Below, piece by piece: positions 51,737 through 61,623 of a DNA stretch of 64,000 bases; position 1 is the stretch's first letter, and every line of letters starts with the position of its first letter. The stretch spans positions 6,607,896 through 6,671,895 of the forward strand of contig OY992837.1 of assembly GCA_963921425.1 (NCBI GenBank), written 5' to 3'. A program made the position numbers and the translations under genes. The stretch comes from Dryas octopetala. Its lineage: Eukaryota; Streptophyta; Magnoliopsida; Rosales; Rosaceae. The notes under the pieces are model-generated. The model worked only from the letters and a program-made list of their open reading frames with translations. It had not been told where the DNA came from and searched no databases.

Positions 51737-52369
51737 AATTAATATACTGTTTTTTCTTTTTTATTTACAACTTTAACAAAAACCTAAAATTAAAGCAATT
51801 ATACACGCATTATAATTTGAATGGATCTATAATACATTTTATGTTAGAAACAAATACATTTTAGGCAATTAGAATGGGCTGAACTTAAAGCTCAAGTAAA
51901 GTTAGAGTCCGGTTTCTTTTTAGGATGCTTTAATTAGAAGAACAAAAAATGTGATTTCAATAACCACAAGGTAGAAGAACAAAAAATTATTGTAGCTTAA
52001 CTGCAAATGCAGCTGTCGAGTGCTTGGCAAAAACACTGATTGCGCAGAGGTCTAATTTACGTGACGAACGCGCTTTACGCATATAAATTGTCCTTTAGTT
52101 TAATTTTTCTATTAACTGCATTTATGGTTGATGTAAATATGTTTTTATCCTTAATAATTAATTCTTTTTTTATTCCAAAATAAAAGTACTTTATCATTAG
52201 AGTTATAAACTCCAAATTACAATGGTTTTTTCTTTAAATATATTACTCTCATGTTCAGTTTTTGAAATATTTTTAACAGGAAATTCAGTCAAATAAAAAA
52301 TAAAATTAAAGCCCAATTTATCCGTGTACGGGCGCGCGGAAGGGAAAAACACACTACTGAGAACTTGGT

Positions 52370-52530
52370 GGATGCAGATGCATCCTCCATCTGCATCTAC
52401 ACATTTTTTGGTTGAGGATGCATCTTTCAGGTTGCAGATACATTTTTTTAGGTTGCAGATGCATTTTTTGAAGTTGCAAATAACATATTTTAAGTTGTAA
52501 ATAAAAGTTTTAGGTTGCAAATACATTTGC
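52370..52530 (+). repeat. Short imperfect repeats of the type AGGTTGCAGATGCATTTTTT
   Basis: Five or so diverged copies of a 20-24-base phrase (GGTTGCAGATACATT, GGTTGCAGATGCATT, AAGTTGCAAATAACA, GGTTGCAAATACATT) run in a row. The open frame on the minus strand (repeated CICNLKK) is a consequence of the repeat. Confidence 0.6.
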
Positions 52531-54108
52531 CAAGTACTTGACAAGAATTGTCTAGCGCTCGATTTTAGATGGTAGACAATTTAAACTTTTACTTAATTTT
52601 TGGAGCGGTTAAAATATGGGTTAAATTTTTGTCACATTTTGGGTTCTACTTAAAAGTACCGTTTTTCTTTTTCACCATCCCACTTATTTATTTAATATTC
52701 TGGATAATAGAGATAGCTTCTTTGTCTTATCCGTAAATAATAACACCAAAAAAAATAAAAAAACTTTCAGGTGGGCACGCTCCTCTTCAAAATGTCATAA
52801 TATGGTTTTGAACTTTTGACAAAATGACAGATAGCATGAATTGACTTCTGGATTTGCATACGCAGCATACCTTTACGAGAATATTATTTGCAAACGTCAT
52901 ATATCTTCTTTTGGGAGCTGGGCCTACTACATTCAAATCTTGTCCAACATTAAAGATGCTAAAAGCCTAAAAGATAAAGGAAAAGTAAAAATATACGGAC
53001 CAAAGAGAGCTGTATTCTGATAATTCATGCGATGCGAAGTATGAAGTATATTCTTGCTGTTCCATGTACACAATTTTTCTCCACACTAGCTTCTATAGGA
53101 ACCTTGCAATGCATGAATGTGGAAGAGGAGGAATATGCATTCTTTGTGACACAGAATTCAGGGTTTACCAGCCTTTGATATTCTTTAATCTTTATGAGCA
53201 ATGTCAAGTATCAACTCTAAATTTTAACTTCACTTTTAATGTGTAAAATTGTTTAAAATCCATCAATATCAACCTCAAACTTTGAATTTGTTGTTAATAA
53301 CTCGTTCGATCTGATCGAACGAGAAGACTTTCTCGTTCTTCATCCACCACATCACCTAGTCCTACTTCATCATTCACCTTCAAGTACAAGTGCAGCAATT
53401 GTGAGAGAGGCGGAGAGGTGGGTGAATAAAACCAGAAATTCAGAATATAATGGCTGGAATTATGACGATGAACAAACATAATTTAACAGACCCAGTTGCC
53501 AAAACTGAAACTATCTAATCGAATAATTGGAGCTGGGGTATAGCAAAATATAGATGGCGTGTGTGTGTGTGGTGGTGGCAGAAAGGCCTTTAATTTTCTT
53601 TGATAAGAGATTGAGAAAAGTCAGCAACATTTGCAGCTTTCAGCTTTAGTCCTCAAATATTCCAGAAAGTTGTTTAAGCTTCATATGAATCTTATCATGT
53701 TTGGATTATAGCGAAGATTACCAGGGAAAAAAAAAAAAAAAAAATTGGAATAGAGGAGGGAGCCTGAAGAAAGACAAGATAATTTTGGAATGAGGAAGAA
53801 AGAAAGAATTAATTAATCTATTTTTTGATAGCCAGAAAGATACGATGGTTTATAATTTCATAATTTACAATGTGACTCCAAGGACATGTACATTGTCTGC
53901 AATGGACACATTGGCAGTGCTTAAGCACTGAAAAGTCCATGCAACGCAGCTATCAACATGTTAGAATGGAACAATAGCTAGTCACAACCAAAATCCAAAG
54001 AGTGCCCCAATAATTAAACACTAATCTTCTGCAAAATGTGATTTTTTTCAAGCTAAATTAGTTAATAAATGCAAACACGCACAATCATTCACCATACCTA
54101 ATAGACCC

Positions 54109-54560
54109 CATAAATTCTAACTACATGGATTTACAATAAAATCACTATAATTTAATGTACAAGATCATGAAAGTGTGAAACAAATTTAGTTAAGTAAAAT
54201 GTACTGCACATTCTATCTTGCACGGCTCAAACTTCTGCGGTCAAGAGCTGGTATTGTGCCGCAACTCAATATCTGCAGCTGATAACTTGCTGATTGGCAG
54301 TACAAGAGCCAGCCAGCTCAGCCAGCTGAATAGTTGACACCATAAATTCTAACTACATGGATTTACAATAAAATCGCTATAATTTTATGTACAAGATTAT
54401 GAAAGTGTAAAAAGAATTTAATTAGGTGAAATGTACTGCACATTCTATCTTGCACCGCTCAAACTTCTGCGGCAAAGAGCTGGTATTGTGCCGCAATTCA
54501 ATATCTGCAGCTGTTAACTTGCTGATTGGCAGTACTAGAGCCAACCAGCTCGGCCAGCTG
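54109..54560 (+). repeat. Tandem duplication, 232-bp period
   Basis: Copy 1 starts at 54109 (CATAAATTCTAACTACATGG) and copy 2 at 54341; the shared end GCCAGCTG falls at 54321 and 54553. The copies carry scattered substitutions and small indels, including TGCACGGCTC versus TGCACCGCTC and GGTCAAGAG versus GGCAAAGAG. No coding signal. Confidence 0.93.
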
Positions 54561-55099
54561 CATAAGAAATCTGATAAAGAATAGGTTTAACGCATGTGCA
54601 TAACAACCAACGACCCTGCCATAATGGGCCTGTATCCTGCATGACTAGTTCATCTTATACTAAAATACAATAGAGAGGAAGTACCACGTTTCAAAAACTG
54701 ATCTGAAAGAAATCTTATAAAGTCACAGGGGACAGAAATGAAAATCATAGGAGCAAGTTTCAATTGAGGGGCATCAAAAAATTCTCAGTCAAAACCTTTA
54801 GAATATTTTTGAAGCCCCACAAGATGCAATTTGATATATTAAATTATTAATCAATCATAAGTTATTAAGTTACAACAATAGAGTGTCATTAGCTTCCACT
54901 AATGAAGCTTATTGCTGCCACAAAATTGTTAGTAAATGAATCATCCCTCAACCAAACAATACAAATAGAAATACTCTCCCAATACAAATATAACAGAATT
55001 CTCAACCAGACCAAAAAATCGAAAGAGTCCAAGTCCCCAGCACGCACCTTACATGTCCAGAGAGTGGCATATTCACCTTTAAAGGTGAATTATAATAAA

Positions 55100-56525
55100 T
55101 TATGCTGCAGCAGACTGCTTCTCCTTGTAGTCATCAAGATTAAGAACTTCAAGCAACTTTGGCCAAGATTCCGGGATCCCTCCTGGTAAATCAAACTCCA
55201 ACAGTTTCCCTCGACTACAGTAGAATTCCTCTACAGGCCGACTCTGCAAGAACCATTAGGAATACAAATCATCAAAAATGAACAATTAAAGAGAACATGG
55301 AAATGAGATCTTTTCTTCTTTTCCCAAAGAAACCAAATATACCAACACCAGAAAATAATGACAGGCACTGCTCTTGTGAAACTTTTTGTATTTACATATG
55401 TTATTCAAATGTTTCCAAGATCAATCACGATAGGAGTATAGGGCAATACCTTTTCATTGTATACATGCATCCGATGTTTAACCACTTCTTCAGTATCATC
55501 CGACCTAGTAACGAGCTTTGACATACAATGCGGAGGGGGAAGAAGCGGAGCCATGCTAATTGCAGGACTCCCATTCGCGCCCTTGACATTAATGGAGGCC
55601 ACATTGAAATTCCCCCCACACTGACTACAGATTCTTCTACCTAGGCATTTCTCAAGCAACACATCTTCCCGGAGCTTCAGATTGAGCACCAAGTCAATCT
55701 CTGTCACCCCTTCCAATATTTCCTATGACAAATACAGAGCAATCAACCCTTGAGCACATTTTCACCAATTCTGTATCATGCAATAGTAATAAATCCACGA
55801 TTTTCGACTCACAATTACTCATTTGGTTCATACCCACATAGAATTTAGGCATTTAAGAGCTTCACCTTACTTTCTATCACATCATACGACCTGAACCTGC
55901 TATATGATACAAGTCTACAAGACTACAACAACAGCTAAGACACTCACCGCTTGTCTTATGGTTCTCGGAAACCCGTCGAGAATGAAACCCAATTCGCCTT
56001 TAGCTTCCCCAGCCTCCAATCTCTTCGACAACAAGCTTATTATAATCTCATCAGAGACCAACTGCCCCTGGTTCACAATCTCCGATAGCTGCAAACAGTA
56101 GCGAACAACCGAACACGATGAATACAAGTGACGATCATAAAAAAAACGACAAAGTTTTAGATCTGAGAAAAAAACAGTGAGCAATTAAAACAAGTCAAAA
56201 CCTCTTGAGAGAGGGGACCGGAGGAAGCGAGCTCTTCGCGGACGAGATCTCCGGTGGCGATGTGAGGGACGCCGAGGAGGTTACAGAGGCGGCTAGCGTA
56301 GGTGCCTTTGCCGACGCCTGGCGAGCCCAAGAAGACCCACTGCACGTTCCGGTCCTTGGGGTCCTTGGGCGCGAGATTGGGCTTGGGCCCCATGTGTGGG
56401 CTGTAAGACGAAGCTCCATGAGAATTGGGCTCCGATGCTATGCCTGAATACAAGCACCGCCTTAGATATGTGAAGGAGGAGTGTGATGCAAACGAGGGTT
56501 TTGATAGGCGGGTTAAGGCCGCCAT
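55100..56525 (-). CDS. ADK: Adenylate kinase, organellar (chloroplast or mitochondrial)
   Basis: Four exons: 56525-56202, 56088-55948, 55722-55450, 55243-55100; 293 residues, phase 0 at every junction. It catalyses ATP + AMP to 2 ADP. The first 58 residues are Ser/Arg-rich and fit an organellar transit peptide. The P-loop GSPGVGKGT is at 67-75, the AMP-binding segment [10 protein letters not shown] at 90-99, and [10 protein letters not shown] is in exon 2. The long lid in exon 3 has a CSQC pair and [15 protein letters not shown]. The C-terminus is [13 protein letters not shown] followed by a short Ala-rich tail. Length and domain order match Arabidopsis At2g37250. The start codons of this gene and the AAED1-like gene are 279 bases apart in head-to-head orientation, so they share a promoter region. 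Confidence 0.95.
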
Positions 56526-56804
56526 TGGAGAAAGGTTTCAGTTTGCAGAGAGAGTTCGTTAAGAAGTTGCCAACGACTGAAAGCATTGAATGGAAGAAGT
56601 GTTTCGTTTTATGCCGCGCAACCCTAACGTCGTTTTTTCAGTTGACTACGAACGACGTGTCGTTTCAACAGTTTTGTCGGACGGATTGCTCAGCGAGTGC
56701 CACGTGTGGTCTCGTTTCCCACAAATAAACTAACGGTCATAAACGTCGCCACTAAATGCACACGGCGTCCAACGAACTCGACAGCTTCTCTCTGCTGAGA
56801 AAGC
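56526..56804. promoter_or_regulatory. Bidirectional promoter between adenylate kinase and AAED1
   Basis: 279 bases separate two divergent start codons. It contains a perfect CACGTG G-box at 56701-56706 (CCACGTGTGG) and a near-palindromic AACGACGTGTCGTT at 56651-56664 with an ACGTGTC (ABRE-like) core. No clear TATA box is seen, as is common in compact divergent plant promoters. Confidence 0.6.
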
Positions 56805-59059
56805 ATGGCGGTTACTCTCTCTGCTGCAACACTCTGGTACAATAAACTCCAAGTTAACAGGAACACCGATAGCAATTCGACACGTGTACTCTTCTCCAAC
56901 CCATCTCCGAATCGCAATCTCAGTAGCTGCAACGGACTTGTCAAGTTCTCACCACGGCATAGCCAAAGCCACGTCGTAGCATCTGCAGTGTCTGGCTCCC
57001 CAGGCAAGTTTTTCTTTTCTAATAACCTGTTTGGTTTCCTAGAAAATGACGGAAAAGAAAATAATTACATTTCTTATATATCTTGTCGTAATCCTGTGCA
57101 ACAGGGATCGAGTCTACTTTGAACGGTGGAGATACAGCAAATTTATTAGACGCAGTGAAAGTGTTTGATTTGAATGGAAAAGAAATTCCAATTTCTGATT
57201 TGTGGAAAGATAGGAAAGCTGTCGTCGCATTTGCACGCCACTTCGGGTCATTTTCTATTTCTGTAATTAAATTTCGATTAGCAATTTGTTCTATATTCCT
57301 TCAAGATTGTTAATTTTTTATTTATTTCAGATGCGTCTTTTGCCGCAAACGGGCTGACTATCTTGCCTCAAAGAAGGTAATTACCTATTACATAAAAATT
57401 GATATGCCACAACTTGTTTAACATAAATTTTATGAAATATTTCTAGTAAATATCTTTTTTTTTCATCATAATATAAAGATGCAAATTTATATGTCTTACA
57501 AATTTTAGTATGTGTAAATTATTGGATGGGATCTTTGTCAATTCCACAAGGCATACTGAAGCCTTTCCCAGAAATAGGAGATGCCTAATGACCTTATTAC
57601 CAGCAAAAGGCTACTGGCTCTCTAGCTTGTTCATCTTGGGAAATTTTTCAGCAGACTTTTTTTATTTTTTATTACATGCCTCTTTGGGAACACAGTTCTA
57701 ACTTCTAACACATTTCATATGTTGACAGGATGTAATGGATGCATCTGGTGTGGCACTTATTTTGATTGGACCTGGTAGCATTGACCAGGTTTGCCCTGAG
57801 AAAGCACATACAATTAACTGATACATAGCATTGACCATTTACACTTTGTAGTTTATACTAGCTAGATTGTGAATTGAACTTTGCTAAGGCTCACTAGCCA
57901 ACGCTTCTTTATCTATTTCTAATTTTGATATACTGTTTGATGCAAATCCAATAAATCTTTGTTGTAACCATGAGCAGTAATTTGGTGCAGGCTAGAGCAT
58001 TCTCTGAGCAAACAAAATTCAAAGGAGGTAAATTTCAAAAGAGCTTTTAGTACTCTGTAAGTTCAATTCTCTCCTCCCTCTTAAGGCATCACAGTCATAA
58101 AACTTTCTCTTGTTGTTTCAGAAGTTTATGCAGATACCAGCCACTCATCATATGAGGCATTGAGATTTGTTTCTGGGGTCTCAACCACATTTACTCCCAA
58201 AGTAAGTATGAAACATTGTATGTCCTTTATTAATGTGACAATGCATAGTAGTGTTTTATAGCTAGAAGTGGTGCTTCTGAAGTTTTTTGTATTTTCTTAC
58301 AGCAAGTAGGATTTCTCATTTAAATTGCTTCCATGACACTCTAGGCAGGTCTTAAGATAATTCAGTTGTACATGGAGGGTTATCGACAGGACTGGAAGCT
58401 TTCTTTTGAACAGGACACCGTGGCCAGAGGTGGCTGGTATATCCGTATATCCATCTTGCTACAAGTAGTGTGTGTATATCTACATATATATATGTGGAAG
58501 ATTTACAAGTTGTCACCTGCTGACCTGCTGTTAACATTTTGTTGTTTAGCAGTAATTAGCACTGTTTTTATAGATGTGAAATTGTTTGTTTGACAGGCAG
58601 CAAGGTGGAATCTTAGTTGCAGGTCCTGGTAAAAGTAACATCTTGTACATTCACAGGGTAAGTCTCCCATCTTTATGTGTCTGAATGAGAATTGATAACC
58701 TTTTTGCTTCATCATGTGTGAGTAACCAGTTCAGATTGAAAAATCAAACCCACCAGATAACATAAGGCCATCCAATTTTATTTTGATTAGGAGAACAGAA
58801 TAGAGGAAAGCGCATATGGTTTTCAAAGCATACAAATGACTCAATATAGCACAAGTAGAGCCATTGAGAGATTCTCTATTTCCCATTAAGACAGGAACTT
58901 ACTCATGAGTTTTGCTAATCTGTAGATTCTCATGCTAGTGAATTGTGGCTACTTTGTAATTTCATGCTATTTATGATTAAATTTTTCTCGTTGGAGCAGG
59001 ATAAAGAAGCCGGGGATGATCCAGATATCGAAGACATTCTAAAAGCATGTTGTTCGTGA
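56805..59059 (+). CDS. AAED1: Thioredoxin-like AAED1 protein, chloroplastic
   Basis: Nine exons: 56805-57003, 57105-57246, 57331-57376, 57729-57788, 57991-58027, 58122-58201, 58345-58436, 58597-58657, 59000-59059; 258 residues. The Ser/Asn-rich N-terminus (about 60 residues) looks like a chloroplast transit peptide. The AhpC/TSA-like (peroxiredoxin-like 2) fold follows: VKVFDLNGKEIPISDLWKD, then VAFARHFGCVFCRKRADYL with a CVFC pair at 115-118, then a LILIGPGSI strand and YRQDWKLSFEQDTVARGGW. It is probably a thiol redox protein of the chloroplast; the substrate is unknown. It matches Arabidopsis At2g37240. Intron 1 uses a GC donor (CCCAG then GCAAGT), because only this junction gives the expected GIEST reading frame. 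Confidence 0.93.
57003..57105 (+). other. GC-AG intron in the AAED1-like gene
   Basis: Intron 57004-57104 begins GCAAGT and ends ACAG. The exon side CCAG and the intron positions 3-6 match the strong consensus that GC donors usually need. No GT donor nearby preserves the reading frame. Confidence 0.75.
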
Positions 59060-59594
59060 AAGAAAGACACCAGTCATCTGACTCATCTCTCCAATTCTTT
59101 TTAGTGTTTACCTTTGCCAAGTGGTTTTAAATTTACTCATAAAGTCACATACAAAGAACCTTTTCAGAACCCAGGAGGGAGTTCATCCAAGTTGAGAGGT
59201 GGTACATGTTCCAATCACATTGTATTGCAATACAGAAGTACTCATTACTCGTACGCAGTTCATAAAATAAAAATTCACTTATTCAGCTCAAAATCTATAA
59301 TTCCATTCAAGCTGTGTAACTCGTGTTATTATCTAGTTGAAGATGTGGTGTGACAATTACCACACCAAGAAAAGAATAAGTGTTGTGTGAATACTCATAG
59401 GTCAGTTTATTTTGGATACTCATTCATAGGTGGCTAGGCCCAACTTGTTGTGGAAACCTTTGTTTTGGGCCTTGGGCCTCCACTGAGCCCAGAAAAGTGT
59501 GACCCGGAAGAAAAGAGTAAAACGACCAAAGAGTCAAAGACCTCAAACAGACTTGTGTTCCCGCGGCTCACCCTACTTTCTCATTTTCCCTCCA
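59060..59594. other. AAED1 3' flank and TOP6A promoter
   Basis: No gene. The in-frame upstream ATG at 59499 would extend TOP6A by 32 residues, but the extension is Lys/Arg/Ser-rich and not part of the family, so I treat it as leader. Confidence 0.6.
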
Positions 59595-60887
59595 ATGGCC
59601 ACCGACAAGAAGAAACGCCGGCGACCCGACCCGAGCTCCGACGACGAAAGCGGGCTCCACTTCAAGCGCCTCCTGAAACCCGACTCCACCATCCTCCAAA
59701 TCATGCAGGACCTTACCAACTCACTACGCTCGACCTCCACCTCCACCACCTCCTCATCCTCCTCCTCCTCCGCCGCCGTCAAAACCCTAGCTGACCTCTC
59801 CATCTCCTCCTGCCGCGAGGTCCGAGACCTCTCCCTCTCGTCCGTACAGTCCGAGATCGAAACCCTAATGGTCAAGGTCGCCAAGTCCATTCTAGCCGGC
59901 GACGGCTTCGCCTTCGACGTTCCCTCACGCGCCGCCGCCAACCAGCTCTACGTCCCCGAACTCGACCGCATCGTGTTGAAAGACAAGTCTTCACTCCGCC
60001 CCTACGCTAACGTCTCCACCGTCCGTAAGGCCACTATCACTGCTCGTCTTCTTCAGCTGATTCACCAGCTCTGCTTGAAAAGCATTCATGTCACCAAGCG
60101 TGACTTGTTTTACACCGATGTGAAGCTGTTCCAAGACCAGTCGCAGTCTGATTCGGTCCTCGACGACATGGCGTGTATGGTTGGATGCACTCGGTCTAGT
60201 CTTAATGTTATTGCCGCCGAGAAAGGTGTGGTTGTGGGTCGCCTTCTTTTTAGCGACAACGGTGATATGATCGATTGTACTAAAATGGGCATGGGAGGAA
60301 AAGCCATTCCACCCAATATTGATAGAGTTGGTGATATGCAGAGTGATGCTCTGTTTATACTGTTGGTTGAGAAGGATGCTGCATATATTAGATTGGCTGA
60401 GGATAGATTCTACAATCGTTTTCCGTGTATTATTGTGACTGCAAAGGGACAGCCGGATGTGGCGACCAGGTTGTTCTTGAGGAAAATGAAAATGGAATTG
60501 AAGCTTCCGGTGCTTGCCCTTGTGGACAGTGATCCATATGGGCTGAAGATTTTATCAGTTTATGGTTGTGGGTCGAAGAACATGTCCTATGACAGTGCCA
60601 ATTTGACTACCCCGGATATAAAATGGTTGGGGATCAGGCCGAGTGACTTGGACAAGTATAAAATACCGGAGCAGTGCAGGTTGCCCATGACTGAGCAGGA
60701 TATTAAGACTGGAAAAGATATGTTGGAGGAAGAATTCGTGAAGAAGAATCCGGCATGGGTTGAGGAGCTGACTCTGATGGTGAAAACCAAGCAGAAGGCA
60801 GAAATTCAGGCTTTGAGCTCGTTTGGTTTCCAATACTTATCTGAGGTATATTTGCCACTAAAGCTACAGGAGCAGGATTGGATATGA
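59595..60887 (+). CDS. TOP6A: DNA topoisomerase VI subunit A (SPO11-3/RHL2/BIN5-like)
   Basis: An intronless reading frame of 430 residues starting [11 protein letters not shown], close to the usual family length. Its first 120 codons are GC-rich in contrast to the surroundings. The 5Y-CAP (winged-helix) domain has the active tyrosine in [12 protein letters not shown] (Tyr173). The Toprim domain has Glu259 (VEKDAAY) and the metal-binding DSDPYG (Asp311, Asp313). A nuclear-localisation-like KKKRRR is at the N-terminus. With TOP6B, plant subunit A forms a type IIB topoisomerase required for endoreduplication and cell growth. It is distinct from meiotic SPO11-1/2, which lack the plant TOP6A N-terminal type. 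The start was chosen at 59595 rather than 59499 because MATDKKK matches the family N-terminus. Confidence 0.96.
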   Translation: MATDKKKRRRPDPSSDDESGLHFKRLLKPDSTILQIMQDLTNSLRSTSTSTTSSSSSSSAAVKTLADLSISSCREVRDLSLSSVQSEIETLMVKVAKSILAGDGFAFDVPSRAAANQLYVPELDRIVLKDKSSLRPYANVSTVRKATITARLLQLIHQLCLKSIHVTKRDLFYTDVKLFQDQSQSDSVLDDMACMVGCTRSSLNVIAAEKGVVVGRLLFSDNGDMIDCTKMGMGGKAIPPNIDRVGDMQSDALFILLVEKDAAYIRLAEDRFYNRFPCIIVTAKGQPDVATRLFLRKMKMELKLPVLALVDSDPYGLKILSVYGCGSKNMSYDSANLTTPDIKWLGIRPSDLDKYKIPEQCRLPMTEQDIKTGKDMLEEEFVKKNPAWVEELTLMVKTKQKAEIQALSSFGFQYLSEVYLPLKLQEQDWI

Positions 60888-61623
60888 GTAGTGGCTTGAG
60901 TTTTCAGGCAGTATGGTAAGTCATGAATTGATTTGTTTGTTGATGTTAAAGTTGTGTCCATCGTTTCACTTCACCAAGATATTGACATAATTAGGCTATA
61001 AGTGCTGTTATATCTTTCAAATTCTTCATTTGAACAGAAAAGGAATGAAAGGAATGGGCAATGATCTTATGACCTTGTTTTTGTGTGGATTATTAATCTT
61101 TAGAGCATATTCAAATCCCATTTGTTGTAATTTTGGTAGGTTGATCAATCCTGTTGTTCTAAAAGTAAAAAACGAAATTTTGCATATTTCGAAAACTAAG
61201 TCCTCTGTGGACCCTAATGCTTTAACCTCTCACATAGAAGCAGTCAAAGTTTGTAGGTGGGAGAACATCCTTCTGGTATCAATGTTCTACATGTTGCATC
61301 AATCTCCAATAAAAAATAAACTTTTTTTTCTAGAAAAAAAAAAAAAAAAAGGCAATCCAGGTCATCAGCTGCAACCACAAAGGGGAAAGGCTCAGCTAGA
61401 TTGGTGTAGTTGAGGTACAAAAAGAAAACTCAAAGAAGATAGTTGGGATGAAGGACGAGCTATTTTTATTGCTTCTGCAGATTGCATTTGCCCTTTGTAT
61501 ATAATTTACATTTGGCATCAGTACAATTCAGGTTTATTCCTCGTCAATAAAATATACACGGGGAAAATAATTATTGTTCATTTAATAGCATGTACAAGGT
61601 CCTGCATACTTACATATGAAGCT
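60888..61623. other. Convergent 3' ends of TOP6A and the PPR gene
   Basis: No gene. It holds the 3' UTRs of two convergent genes and a poly-A run at 61335-61351. The short open frames found here are not supported. Confidence 0.6.

Larger units (their letters stand above)
49911..55099. other. Gene-poor region between the PRR7 promoter and adenylate kinase
   Basis: No supported gene in 5.2 kb. It holds a foldback MITE pair (50946-51736), imperfect 20-24-bp repeats at 52370-52530, a GT-rich patch near 53561-53577, a poly-A run at 53729-53744, and a 232-bp tandem duplication (54109-54560). The remainder is AT-rich with no recognised coding signal. The final bases are the adenylate kinase 3' flank. 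Confidence 0.5.

Noticed and set aside
52203..52544. Minus-strand open frame with CICNLKK repeats
   Set aside because: Arises from the short GGTTGCA repeats; no homologous protein recognised.
59499..59594. Upstream in-frame start for TOP6A
   Set aside because: Adds 32 residues not typical of the family; the ATG at 59595 matches the usual N-terminus.
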